Of a stretch of 64,000 nucleotides of DNA, positions 18,297 through 26,602 are shown one piece after another. Both the position numbers and the translations under genes were made by a program. The stretch is from JAGAJR01 sp048463395 (GTDB lineage: Bacteria; Pseudomonadota; Alphaproteobacteria; RF32; CAG-239): positions 20,815 to 84,814 of the forward strand of contig DBFWPL010000004.1 of NCBI GenBank assembly GCA_048463395.1. Direction: 5' to 3'. Numbering within the stretch: position 1 is the stretch's first letter; the number at the start of each line of letters is the position of its first letter. The notes under the pieces were generated by a model. The model did not search any database, was not told where the DNA came from, and saw only the letters and a list, made by a program, of their open reading frames with translations.

Positions 18297-19252
18297 AAAC
18301 TCCGTCTTTTTGGCAGCAGAAAAACATCATATCAACCCTTCTCTCACCTTTGGGATATGTATACGGTTGGGCAACACAATTCCGAATTAAGCACGGACAC
18401 AGCGGACACATCTCCCGTCCCGTAATCTGTATCGGAAACATTACCGCCGGAGGAACCGGAAAAACCCCTGTTGCCATATCCATAGCAAAACTCTTGCAGC
18501 AACAGGGAAAACATCCCTACTTTGTCTCTCGCGGATATGGCGGAAGACTAAAAGGCGTAATTGTTGACAAACAAAAACACTCAGCAGCAGAAGTTGGCGA
18601 CGAACCGCTACTGCTATCCAGACAAGCTCCGGTTGTTGTCAATCCGGACAGGTTTAAAGCTGCTCTGACTGCCGTGAAAAACGGTGCGGAATTGATTCTG
18701 ATGGACGACGGTTTTCAAAATCCGGGACTTCATAAAGACATATCTTTTTTGGTTTTTGACGGCGGCTTCGGAATTGGCAACGGCCGCATTATTCCGTCAG
18801 GTCCCCTTCGTGAAACATTGGAAAACGGCTTAAAACGGGCAGATGCCGTCATTATCATCGGCAAAGACAAATACAATCTGTCCGAAAAGGTAAATAAACT
18901 TCCAGTTTTCAAAGGAAAAGTCGTTCCCGTTCCGCCGCAAACGGCTTCTAAAAAAGCAATCGCCTTTGCCGGCATCGGCAGACCTGAGAAATTTTATACC
19001 TCTTTACAGGAATGTGGATTTGAACTCGTCAAAACCATAAACTTCCCCGACCATCATCAATATACGGAAAATGAGCTGAAAAAACTCATAAATCAAGCAC
19101 AAAAAGAAAATGCGGAACTGTTCACGACTTCAAAAGATTTTGTGAAAATTCCCGTTGCCTTACAATCAAATTTTCAGGTTCTTGAAATTGCCGTGGAATG
19201 GGAGCGTCCTGAGTTCTTAAGCAAATTTATCTTGGATAAAATCCGCCTTTAG
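18293..19252 (+). CDS. lpxK: Tetraacyldisaccharide 4'-kinase
   Basis: LpxK phosphorylates the 4' position of the lipid A disaccharide using ATP at the inner membrane. The protein has 319 residues. The unusual P-loop GNITAGGTGKTPVA lies near residues 46-59. Further family segments are FVSRGYGG, EVGDEPLLLSRQAPVVV, ILMDDGFQNPGLHKD and AFAGIGRPEKF. A short hydrophobic N-terminal part could anchor it. It is the last gene of the acyltransferase-waaA-lpxK operon and converges on the metallo-beta-lactamase gene two bases later. Confidence 0.95.
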   Translation: MKTPSFWQQKNIISTLLSPLGYVYGWATQFRIKHGHSGHISRPVICIGNITAGGTGKTPVAISIAKLLQQQGKHPYFVSRGYGGRLKGVIVDKQKHSAAEVGDEPLLLSRQAPVVVNPDRFKAALTAVKNGAELILMDDGFQNPGLHKDISFLVFDGGFGIGNGRIIPSGPLRETLENGLKRADAVIIIGKDKYNLSEKVNKLPVFKGKVVPVPPQTASKKAIAFAGIGRPEKFYTSLQECGFELVKTINFPDHHQYTENELKKLINQAQKENAELFTTSKDFVKIPVALQSNFQVLEIAVEWERPEFLSKFILDKIRL

Positions 19253-19254
19253 GA

Positions 19255-20031
19255 TTAAATCTCAAATCTCATCCCGTCATAGGCCAATTCAAAATTCTCG
19301 GGAAGTTTTTTCCCATCCCGACAATAATCAACATCGGTATTTAAATGTGTTAAAATAAAATGTTTAATGTCAAACTTGTTGCTCATCTCCAAGGCAGTAT
19401 AAAAATCATTATGCCCGTTGCCCCTTTTGGTGCTATTAAATCCGTTGTTCGTTTCCATCAGAATGCAATCCAAATTTTTAAACAAAGAAACCGCCGCATC
19501 CGGAATCTCTTCAAAATCCGTTGCAAACAAAAAGTCCTTATATCTGAGAGCCGTTGAAAACATATTTTTGTGAACCAACCCTGCCGTTGACAGAATATGA
19601 CCGTTGAATTCAATATTGTCCCCGTTCTCGAAAACATGCCAACGCAGATTATCCAAACCGCGTTCCTTGTTATCGCTTTTAAACATATAAAAATAACAAA
19701 GCTTAATCCCTTCAAAAGTCTCTTTGGAACAAAACAAATCAATCGGACGCTTTTGATTAACGGCAAGACGCTGAACATCCGGTAAACCGTTGATATGATC
19801 GGCATGAGCATGCGTAAATAAAACCGCGTCAATTTTTGAAATATTATTTACATTCAGTTGTGTTCTGAAATCAGGCCCGGCATCCACCAAAAAATTACAA
19901 TCTCCGAAATCAAACAAAACCGAACTTCTGGTTCGATAATTCTTTGGCTCATTTTTATCTGTCTGCCCGAAATAATTTCCCGCTTGAGGAGCCCCATAAG
20001 CCGACCCGGAACCTAAAACCGTAACAATCAT
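19255..20031 (-). CDS. MBL-fold metallohydrolase (PhnP-like)
   Basis: A 258-residue metallo-beta-lactamase-fold protein. The N-terminus is VTVLGSGSAYGAPQ. The metal motif THAHADHINGL is at about residues 73-83, with further ligands in ATDFEEIPD and FILTHLNTD near the end. This arrangement resembles PhnP and related cyclic phosphodiesterases rather than RNase Z. In alphaproteobacteria a homologue often follows TatD; here it stands alone between lpxK and the aldo/keto reductase. The exact substrate is unknown. Confidence 0.85.
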   Translation of the reverse strand: MIVTVLGSGSAYGAPQAGNYFGQTDKNEPKNYRTRSSVLFDFGDCNFLVDAGPDFRTQLNVNNISKIDAVLFTHAHADHINGLPDVQRLAVNQKRPIDLFCSKETFEGIKLCYFYMFKSDNKERGLDNLRWHVFENGDNIEFNGHILSTAGLVHKNMFSTALRYKDFLFATDFEEIPDAAVSLFKNLDCILMETNNGFNSTKRGNGHNDFYTALEMSNKFDIKHFILTHLNTDVDYCRDGKKLPENFELAYDGMRFEI

Positions 20032-20073
20032 GGCATCTTCCCTAAAAAAATTAAACAGTTTCAGGGTAAAATA

Positions 20074-20096
20074 AAAAAGGGACTATTTAAAGCCCC
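20074..20096 (-). terminator. Terminator after the aldo/keto reductase gene
   Basis: AAGGG/CCCTT stem on the minus strand followed by T6. Confidence 0.6.
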
Positions 20097-20105
20097 TTAC
20101 ACAGG

Positions 20106-21044
20106 TTATTCAAAAATATTTTCGATATTATAATCGCCGAAGGCAAAGCTCGTTCCGTCGATATAGCGATACCCCTTATCCAAAGCGGCGATTTTATCCA
20201 TATCCGCCTCATCAAGTTCTATTGTCTGAGCGGCAAAATTTTCTTTAATCCGATCTACATGAATTGACTTCGGAATAACAATAACATTCCGTTGCAGCTG
20301 CCATGCCAACAACACTTGTGCCGGAGAAACCTTCAAACGTTCCGCAATCTCCGTGATAACCGGATTTTCAATCACCGAAGGCTCATCCGGATGTTTATAG
20401 GCCCGATCTTTGGAACCCAGCGGAGAATAAGCCGTAACGGCAATCATATTTTTCTCACAAAAATCTATCAGTTCATTTTGTTGCAGTAACGGATGATTTT
20501 CCACCTGATTAACGGCAGGAATAATCGCTGCCTTTTCAATCAGATTTTGCAGTTTTTTCACTCCAAAGTTAGAAACACCGATCGAACGAACCAAACCCTT
20601 GTTTCGCAGTTCTTCCATAGCTGCCCAAGTTTCCTCAATCGGCACCTCGCTTAAAGATAAAACATCATTATCGCTTTTTGGCATTTCCACGCCTTTTTTC
20701 TGAGCAACCGGCCAATGAATCAAGTACAAATCCAAATACTCCAGTTGCAAATCGTTCAAAGTCTTCTGCAAAGCCGGTTCCACATCTTCCGGTTTATGAC
20801 TGTCATTCCAAAGCTTAGAGGTAACAAAAAGCTCCTCTCGCTTAATGTCTCCTTCTTTTATCGCATCGGACAAAGCCTGTCCGATTTCTTTTTCATTACC
20901 GTAAACCGGAGCACAGTCAATATGCTTGTAACCAAGCTTAATCGCCCAGCGAACGGCCTGATAAACCTCCCCCGGAGCAGATTTCCACGTTCCAAGCCCT
21001 ACCATAGGCATTTGATAGTCGTCATTGAGTTTCCATAATTTCAT
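20106..21044 (-). CDS. Aldo/keto reductase
   Basis: Start 21044 is chosen because GGGAGGAAAATCCG directly precedes that ATG; the longer frame to 21149 has an untypical basic extension. The 312-residue enzyme has the AKR tetrad: DCAPVYGNEKEIG (Asp and Tyr), VTSKLW (Lys) and YLIHWP (His). The cofactor-binding end is VIPKSIHVDRIKENF. It reduces aldehydes or ketones with NADPH in the cytoplasm; the physiological substrate cannot be told. Neighbours offer no pathway clue. Confidence 0.92.
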   Translation of the reverse strand: MKLWKLNDDYQMPMVGLGTWKSAPGEVYQAVRWAIKLGYKHIDCAPVYGNEKEIGQALSDAIKEGDIKREELFVTSKLWNDSHKPEDVEPALQKTLNDLQLEYLDLYLIHWPVAQKKGVEMPKSDNDVLSLSEVPIEETWAAMEELRNKGLVRSIGVSNFGVKKLQNLIEKAAIIPAVNQVENHPLLQQNELIDFCEKNMIAVTAYSPLGSKDRAYKHPDEPSVIENPVITEIAERLKVSPAQVLLAWQLQRNVIVIPKSIHVDRIKENFAAQTIELDEADMDKIAALDKGYRYIDGTSFAFGDYNIENIFE

Positions 21045-21163
21045 CGGATTTTCCTCCCTGTAAAATTTCACCTTTTTATATAATCGCTTAATCACAGCCT
21101 TAAAGATAACCTTTGAATTTTTATTTTCGGATTTTATAATCAGCAACAAAGAAAGGAAAAAAC

Positions 21164-21565
21164 ATGGACAATTACGAAAAACAAGTTTTAGAATGTCATC
21201 AGGCTATGGAACTGGACATTGCTTCCCCTTACTCCGTTTCGCTGCTGCAGTTAAGGGAAAAACTCCTGACAGAAGAACTCAACGAACTTAACGTTGAGAT
21301 TCATACCCTGATTGAAGAATTGCAAACAACCGGGAAAACAAAACCGGAAACCAAAGCCAGAATGTATAAAGAACTGGCCGATTTGCAATATGTTTTGAGC
21401 GGAATGGTTGTCGCCTTGGGGATTCCGATGGAAGAGGTTTTCAAAAGAGTGCACCAAAGCAATATGTCCAAATTGGTGAACGGCAAAGTATTAAAAAGAG
21501 AAGACGGAAAATTCCTCAAAGGCCCTAACTATAAACCTCCTTTTTTGGATGATTTGGTTGCATGA
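21164..21565 (+). CDS. MazG-like / PRA-PH family nucleotide pyrophosphohydrolase
   Basis: A 133-residue all-alpha protein. LREKLLTEELNELNVEI and MYKELADLQYVLSGMVVALGIP carry the E-x-x-E and E-x-x-D metal-binding pairs of the MazG/phosphoribosyl-ATP pyrophosphohydrolase superfamily. The C-terminal stretch VHQSNMSKL, KREDGKFLKGPNYKPP is typical of the stand-alone form found in bacteria and phages. It probably hydrolyses NTPs or dNTPs to monophosphates (house-cleaning). It is divergent from the aldo/keto reductase and followed by its own terminator. Confidence 0.85.
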   Translation: MDNYEKQVLECHQAMELDIASPYSVSLLQLREKLLTEELNELNVEIHTLIEELQTTGKTKPETKARMYKELADLQYVLSGMVVALGIPMEEVFKRVHQSNMSKLVNGKVLKREDGKFLKGPNYKPPFLDDLVA

Positions 21566-21568
21566 CCC

Positions 21569-21598
21569 AAGCCCCTTTTATCAAGGGGCTTAATTTTT
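21569..21598 (+). terminator. Terminator after the MazG-like gene
   Basis: AAGCCCCTT/AAGGGGCTT stem with a five-base loop, then a T-rich tail. Confidence 0.85.
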
Positions 21599-21635
21599 AA
21601 TTGCAAATTAATCTTTATGCTTTATCATCTTTCTT

Positions 21636-21795
21636 GCAGTTTAGAGATAAACTGCGGTGTCTGAAAAACATCTCACAAAAAAATTTCCACTCTGGTGGAG
21701 TCTGCGGTATAAGCCCCTTTGGGTCGAAGAAGCAGGACTGTTTTTGTGCAGTTTTTCAGCTCCGCCACCTTAATTTTACTAAGGTGGCTTTGTTA
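21636..21795 (+). ncRNA. Structured leader RNA ahead of the XRE-like gene, copy A
   Basis: The order of elements is: hairpin GCAGTTTA-GAGA-TAAACTGC (21636-21655); closing stem CTGAAAAAC (21661-21669) with GTTTTTCAG (21751-21759); internal loop; CACAAAAA (21674-21681) with TTTTTGTG (21741-21748); inner hairpin CCAC/GTGG (21687-21698); inner stem AGTCTGC/GCAGGACT (21699-21739). An intrinsic terminator (21764-21793) follows, then AAGGAG and the ATG at 21820. Copy B at 63762 keeps every stem with compensatory changes. It could be a riboswitch-like attenuator or a free small RNA. I do not recognise a known class. Confidence 0.75.
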
Positions 21796-21819
21796 TAATA
21801 ACAAATAAGGAGTTTGAAA

Positions 21820-22074
21820 ATGAGTAAAAGAAAAAACCGCCCGTTCAACACAAACTTTGCCGAACGCAATCCGGAAACAACAATTTCCCTTGGAAAACAA
21901 ATCACCCAAATCCGCACACACAACAATTATTCCGTTGCCGAGTTGTGCGACATTCTTGACTTTCAGCCTGAACGCTGGATTGAAATTGAAAACGGCATAA
22001 CTTTTGCCCTTGCCTACCTGACCCGTTTTGCCAAGTTTTTCAAAAAGAAAATCAAAATCGAATTAATAGACTAA
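21820..22074 (+). CDS. Small XRE-like helix-turn-helix protein
   Basis: The product is 84 residues from ATG 21820, with AAGGAG seven bases upstream; a TTG six bases earlier is unlikely. A basic N-terminal tail (SKRKNRPFNTNFAERNPE) precedes SLGKQITQIRTHNNYSVAELCDILDFQPERWIEIENGITFALAYLTRFAKFF, which has the spacing of an XRE/Cro helix-turn-helix. A DNA-binding regulator is likely; its target is unknown. The structured leader with terminator upstream suggests attenuation control. A second copy begins at 63944 with identical first 19 residues but synonymous codon differences. Confidence 0.8.
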   Translation: MSKRKNRPFNTNFAERNPETTISLGKQITQIRTHNNYSVAELCDILDFQPERWIEIENGITFALAYLTRFAKFFKKKIKIELID

Positions 22075-22075
22075 A

Positions 22076-22105
22076 AAAATCCCTCCGTAAAAGGAGGGAT
22101 TTTTT
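22076..22105. terminator. Terminator between the XRE-like gene and clpX
   Basis: AATCCCTCC/GGAGGGATT stem with six-base loop and flanking A/T runs; serves both converging genes. Confidence 0.85.
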
Positions 22106-23371
22106 TCAAACTGCGTTTTTGCTTTTTTCTCTGAGAACATAAACCGGTTCTTTTTTATCATTAATCACATCTTCATTAATGATAACTTCGGCAATCTCCT
22201 TCTTATCCGGAAGCGAATACATAATATCCAAAAGATTCTCTTCCATAATGGCTCGCAAGCCGCGAGCTCCGGTTTTGCGTTCGATTGCTTTCTTGGCAAT
22301 GGCAATCAAAGCCTCGTCGGTAATTGTAAGTTTGACATTTTCCATATCAAACAAAGTAACATACTGCTTAACCAACGCATTTTTAGGTTCGGTCAAAACC
22401 CTAACCAACGCTTTTTCATCCAAATCTTCCAAAGTTGCAATAATCGGCAAACGTCCGATAAATTCCGGAATAAGACCATACTTCAATAAATCTTCCGGCT
22501 GAGCATCCTGAATGATTTCGCCAATTCCCTTTTCTTCTTTAGCTGCAACTTTCGCACCAAAACCGATAGACGTTTCGTTTCCGCGGCGGGAAACAATTTT
22601 CTCCAAACCGGCAAAAGCTCCGCCGCAAATAAACAAAATATTGGTCGTGTCAACGTGTAAAAACTCCTGCTGCGGATGCTTACGTCCCCCTTGCGGCGGA
22701 ACATTGGCAACCGTCCCCTCAATAATTTTCAACAAAGCCTGTTGCACCCCTTCGCCGGACACGTCTCGGGTAATGGACGGACCGTCAGTCTTGCGGGTAA
22801 TTTTATCAATCTCGTCAATATAAACAATCCCGCGTTGAGCCTTTTCAATATCATAATTGGCCGCCTGCACCAGCTTCAAAATGATGTTTTCGACATCTTC
22901 ACCGACATAACCGGCTTCCGTTAAAGTTGTGGCATCGGAAATCGCAAACGGCACATCCAAGATCTTGGCCAATGTCTGAGCCAACAACGTCTTGCCGCTT
23001 CCGGTAGAACCGATAAGAATAACGTTGGATTTAGAAACCTCAACATCTTTGTTGTTTTTCTGAGAATTCAGACGTTTATAGTGGTTATAAACGGCAACAG
23101 ACAAAACTTTCTTCGCCTGATCCTGCCCAATGACATATTGATCCAAAAATTCTTTGATTTTAGACGGTGTCGGCAGATTTTCACTGCAAATACGTCCTTC
23201 GGCTCTGGCTTCTTCTGCCATTTCATCGGCGACGATATTAATGCAGACTTCAATACATTCGTCGCAAATATACACGCCGCGGCCGGCCACCAACTTCTTT
23301 ACTTCGGCCTGACTTTTTCCGCAGAACGAGCAATGAAGCATTTCGCCGTTGTTATCTGTATTATCACTCAT
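22106..23371 (-). CDS. clpX: ATP-dependent Clp protease ATP-binding subunit ClpX
   Basis: A 421-residue AAA+ unfoldase that feeds substrates to ClpP. The N-terminal zinc domain has Cys 14, 17, 36 and 39. Walker A (GSTGSGKTLLAQ) lies near residue 120, Walker B (VYIDEIDKI) near 180, and the pore loop is in the GYVGEDVE region. The IGF loop for ClpP docking is visible at ETSIGFGAKV. It follows clpP by ten bases, so the two are co-transcribed. The C-terminus has the normal sensor-2 region GARGLRAIMEE. Confidence 0.97.
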   Translation of the reverse strand: MSDNTDNNGEMLHCSFCGKSQAEVKKLVAGRGVYICDECIEVCINIVADEMAEEARAEGRICSENLPTPSKIKEFLDQYVIGQDQAKKVLSVAVYNHYKRLNSQKNNKDVEVSKSNVILIGSTGSGKTLLAQTLAKILDVPFAISDATTLTEAGYVGEDVENIILKLVQAANYDIEKAQRGIVYIDEIDKITRKTDGPSITRDVSGEGVQQALLKIIEGTVANVPPQGGRKHPQQEFLHVDTTNILFICGGAFAGLEKIVSRRGNETSIGFGAKVAAKEEKGIGEIIQDAQPEDLLKYGLIPEFIGRLPIIATLEDLDEKALVRVLTEPKNALVKQYVTLFDMENVKLTITDEALIAIAKKAIERKTGARGLRAIMEENLLDIMYSLPDKKEIAEVIINEDVINDKKEPVYVLREKSKNAV

Positions 23372-23381
23372 ATTCTTTTCC

Positions 23382-24011
23382 TTATTTCAAAATCTCATCG
23401 CGGTTTGCAACAATATGGTCAATCAAACCAAACTTCAAAGCCTCTTCCGGACTCATAAAGTTATCCCGTTCCATGGCTTCTTCAATTGTTTTAAGTTTTT
23501 TACCGGTATGATGAGCATAAATTCCGTTCAAACGTTTTTTCAAATCCAAAATTTCTTTGGCATGAATTTCAATATCCGTAGCCTGTCCTCTGAAACCGCC
23601 GCTCGGCTGGTGAATCATAATTCTGGAGTTCGGCAGAGAAAATCTCTTATCCTTGGCACCGCCGGCCAAAAGCAAAGACCCCATGGAACAAGCCTGACCG
23701 ATACACATGGTGTTAACATCACAGCTGATATATTGCATGGTATCATACATCGCCATACCTGAAGTTACAACACCTCCCGGAGAATTGATATAAAGGAAAA
23801 TATCTTTTTTCGGATTTTCAGATTCCAAAAACAACAACTGAGCACAAACCAGAGACGATACGTCATCATTAACTTCTCCGGTCAGAAAAATAATTCTCTC
23901 TTTCAATAATCTGGAATAAATATCAAAAGAACGCTCACCCTTTGAGGTTTGTTCAATAACCATAGGTACCAGCGTGCTGTTATAGACTTCTAACGGACTT
24001 CTGTTATACAT
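23382..24011 (-). CDS. clpP: ATP-dependent Clp protease proteolytic subunit ClpP
   Basis: A 209-residue serine peptidase forming the ClpXP barrel. The catalytic Ser is in GQACSMGSLLLAGG (near residue 110), the His in MIHQPSGGFRGQA (near 135) and the Asp in ERDNFMSPEEA (near 184). Residues LVPMVIEQTSKGERSFDIYSRLLKERIIFL form the usual N-terminal region. It is upstream of and coupled to clpX. The usual neighbour tig is displaced by about 5 kb of glycan genes. Confidence 0.97.
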   Translation of the reverse strand: MYNRSPLEVYNSTLVPMVIEQTSKGERSFDIYSRLLKERIIFLTGEVNDDVSSLVCAQLLFLESENPKKDIFLYINSPGGVVTSGMAMYDTMQYISCDVNTMCIGQACSMGSLLLAGGAKDKRFSLPNSRIMIHQPSGGFRGQATDIEIHAKEILDLKKRLNGIYAHHTGKKLKTIEEAMERDNFMSPEEALKFGLIDHIVANRDEILK

Positions 24012-24101
24012 TTCATTTTTCCTTGCATCATTACAAATTTACAGTCTTTTATAATGATAAAACAATTTATTCAACAAATTATTAATGGAATAAAAACTTT
24101 T

Positions 24102-25142
24102 TTAAGAAAGCCACTTTAACAGACGAATGATTCCCATTTTGGCTGAAACATTATGAGCCGACATGTTTTTCCGACGTTTAATTTCACTCTTGTTGCAATG
24201 ATAAAAATTATATGCCTTCAAAAGCATCTCTTCATTTTTAAGCGTCGGAACAAAACCCAGCTTTTCTTTTATTTTTGATGTATCAAACACAAACGATGAC
24301 GCAATCATCTTATATTGATACGGCCCTAAAGGAGACATCCCCAAAGCATAAGCAAGCCTCATCACCGGAATGGCAAACCATTTCGGAAAATGAGCCAATC
24401 GGGATGATGATCCGGAATGCTTAATAACATAAGAATAAACCTCGTTAAACGTCTTAACGTCATCCGAGCCTATGTTAAAAATCTCGCCGCCGGAATAGCC
24501 GACCGCCAAAAGACATGCCCGAGTCAAATCTCCGGCATAAATAAACTGATACACATTGTTTCCGTCGCCAACCATCCACAACTTTCTATTCTCATCAATA
24601 AATTCAAAAAGAATACCTAGCAGCCCCAAACGCCCCTCGTCCATAATTGTCGGTGAACGAAAAATAACGGAATCAAATTTACCTTTTCGACTCATCAGAA
24701 TTTTCTCAGCTTCTAACTTGGATTTTCCGTATATTTCCACCGGAGAAGGAGGCTCGTTTTCGGTAACGGGATAGTCAAAACTCTTTGCCCACAAACAATT
24801 TGACGATATAAACACAACCTTGCCGACACCGTATTTTTCTGCCATATCGGCAATATTTTCCGTTCCGCAGACATTAGAAGACCACAAATCTTTCATATTC
24901 TTTTTTACATGAGCCAACATCGCCGCACAATGAAACACAGCCTTAAATTGATGTTCCGAAAAAATTTTTTCCAATAACTTTCTATCCCTGATATCACCTT
25001 GTACGGGACTAAAATTTTCATGCACATAATCATCCGGCATCAAATCAATACTGACACACCTATGCCCCTGCTGCACTAAATATTTTTTTAAGATAGAACC
25101 AAAGAACCCCGCCCCGCCGGTAATTAAAAACTCTGCCATCAT
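24102..25142 (-). CDS. NAD-dependent sugar epimerase/dehydratase family protein
   Basis: An extended SDR protein of about 346 residues. The start is ATG 25142 or 25139, both just after GGAAGGA and overlapping the stop of the upstream gene. The NAD-binding TGGAGFFGS is near residue 8, the catalytic SSNC region near 110, and YGKSKLEAEKI gives the catalytic Tyr-x-x-x-Lys. The substrate is probably a nucleotide or lipid-linked sugar. It ends a three-gene cassette (flavoprotein, GT-C protein, epimerase) that is translationally coupled and sits between tig and clpP. Confidence 0.88.
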   Translation of the reverse strand: MMAEFLITGGAGFFGSILKKYLVQQGHRCVSIDLMPDDYVHENFSPVQGDIRDRKLLEKIFSEHQFKAVFHCAAMLAHVKKNMKDLWSSNVCGTENIADMAEKYGVGKVVFISSNCLWAKSFDYPVTENEPPSPVEIYGKSKLEAEKILMSRKGKFDSVIFRSPTIMDEGRLGLLGILFEFIDENRKLWMVGDGNNVYQFIYAGDLTRACLLAVGYSGGEIFNIGSDDVKTFNEVYSYVIKHSGSSSRLAHFPKWFAIPVMRLAYALGMSPLGPYQYKMIASSFVFDTSKIKEKLGFVPTLKNEEMLLKAYNFYHCNKSEIKRRKNMSAHNVSAKMGIIRLLKWLS

Positions 25143-26602
25143 CAATATCCTTCCTTTAACTCATACAAAAATTCAAACTCTGTCGGTTTATACATTTTAT
25201 CAATCATCGTCTCATCAAATTTGTGAGCAACTTTAATTTTTTTATGTTTCATCAAATAAAAGTCATCAAAATAATCCTTCACAAAGACAAATTGCGGACG
25301 ATATTTCTTTATTGTTTCGTTTAAATCCGAAATATTTGTTCGGTTAAACAGTTCTTCATCCAAAACACCTACTCTTTCCAAGGAAAACCAATAATAGTAA
25401 ATATTTTTGCGATATAAATTGAATATTTTTCCGTAACCGTTTAAAAGATATCCGTCTTCTTTTGTGTTTTTCAAAACATATTTCAACAAAGGATATTCAT
25501 AATTCAGCAAATTCCGATTACTCGCCATAACTTCATATTTTGAATAAAATTCAAATAGTAAAATCTCCATAAAAACAACTAAAATACCGATAACATATCG
25601 TCGATATTTCACCAAAACCGCCAGCAACTTTCCGCTTAAAACAGCTCCTGTCAGCAACAAAGGCATTAAATACTGCGGATACGGACAAAAAACAAACTTC
25701 TTAAAAACAAACTCCGTAATAAAAAGCACACTGAATATTTTAAAATAAACATTGCCCTTAAAAAACCAAATCCCGACGGAAAGAAAAGCCAAAACAATCT
25801 GTAACCAAACAAACCGACTGAAAAACATAATTTTTCTATCATAATACAATTTCGGATGCAGCATATTGATAATCCAATTAAGCTCATAATAGTCTTTAAG
25901 ACTGTCGGTATAATACAAATATCCGATATAACACACCGCTGCCGTAACAGGAAAAACACAAGCCCACAACACATCCTTCCATAACATTCTTCGGTGATAT
26001 AACAAGAATAAACTCACCAATCCGACAGGAAGAAAAAAATACAAAATCTTTTGCAAAAACATAAAAGCCAAAAAGAAAGCCCCAAAAGCAATCACCAGAT
26101 TCCGCCGTCTTTGTGCGGCTAAATATTCAAAAAAATAATACAAACCGACAACTTGCATAAAAAACATATAATTGTCGGGACGAAATTGCGAAAAAATACT
26201 CAAAGCTTCCCAATTGCTGAAATAAATTCCCATCGCAAACAAGGCAGACATCTTATCCGTTACAAATTTTGCCATTATCTTGTAAAAGTAATAAAAAGTA
26301 AAACCTGAAAACAGCAAGGTCAAAAACTTTGCCACATAAACAACTATCGCCTGATTATAAAAAAGTGCCGCAGCCGGAGCAAACAAATACCAAAGCAGCG
26401 GATGATGATGTTCAAAAAAATCCCGATAAGGAACCTCACCTTGCCACACCAGCCAAGAAGCGTGGATATGCTCCACGTCATCCAACAGAAGACTGCCTGA
26501 ATAAACGGTTATTCCCAAAATAAAACACGCCAAAAAGCCCAGATAAACCAACAATATTTTTTCAATCATACCGTCGGTTAAGTATATTTTTTTATCCGCC
26601 AT
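25142..26602 (-). CDS. GT-C type membrane glycosyltransferase-like protein
   Basis: The frame continues to 26617, but ATG 26602 has AGAAG five bases upstream and is preferred. The protein of about 486 residues has roughly ten hydrophobic segments from residue 15 to 360. The first periplasmic loop (LLLDDVEHIHASWLVWQGEVPYRDFFEHHHPLLWYL) has the acidic motif and layout of the GT-C/ArnT/PMT superfamily, which uses polyprenyl-phosphate sugars. It likely transfers a sugar onto an envelope glycan in the periplasm. It overlaps the flavoprotein gene upstream and the epimerase downstream. Confidence 0.8.
   Translation of the reverse strand: MADKKIYLTDGMIEKILLVYLGFLACFILGITVYSGSLLLDDVEHIHASWLVWQGEVPYRDFFEHHHPLLWYLFAPAAALFYNQAIVVYVAKFLTLLFSGFTFYYFYKIMAKFVTDKMSALFAMGIYFSNWEALSIFSQFRPDNYMFFMQVVGLYYFFEYLAAQRRRNLVIAFGAFFLAFMFLQKILYFFLPVGLVSLFLLYHRRMLWKDVLWACVFPVTAAVCYIGYLYYTDSLKDYYELNWIINMLHPKLYYDRKIMFFSRFVWLQIVLAFLSVGIWFFKGNVYFKIFSVLFITEFVFKKFVFCPYPQYLMPLLLTGAVLSGKLLAVLVKYRRYVIGILVVFMEILLFEFYSKYEVMASNRNLLNYEYPLLKYVLKNTKEDGYLLNGYGKIFNLYRKNIYYYWFSLERVGVLDEELFNRTNISDLNETIKKYRPQFVFVKDYFDDFYLMKHKKIKVAHKFDETMIDKMYKPTEFEFLYELKEGY

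Noticed and set aside
21636..21795. Leader as 6S RNA, tmRNA, SRP RNA, RNase P RNA or a common riboswitch
   Set aside because: The conserved sequences of those classes that I know are absent.
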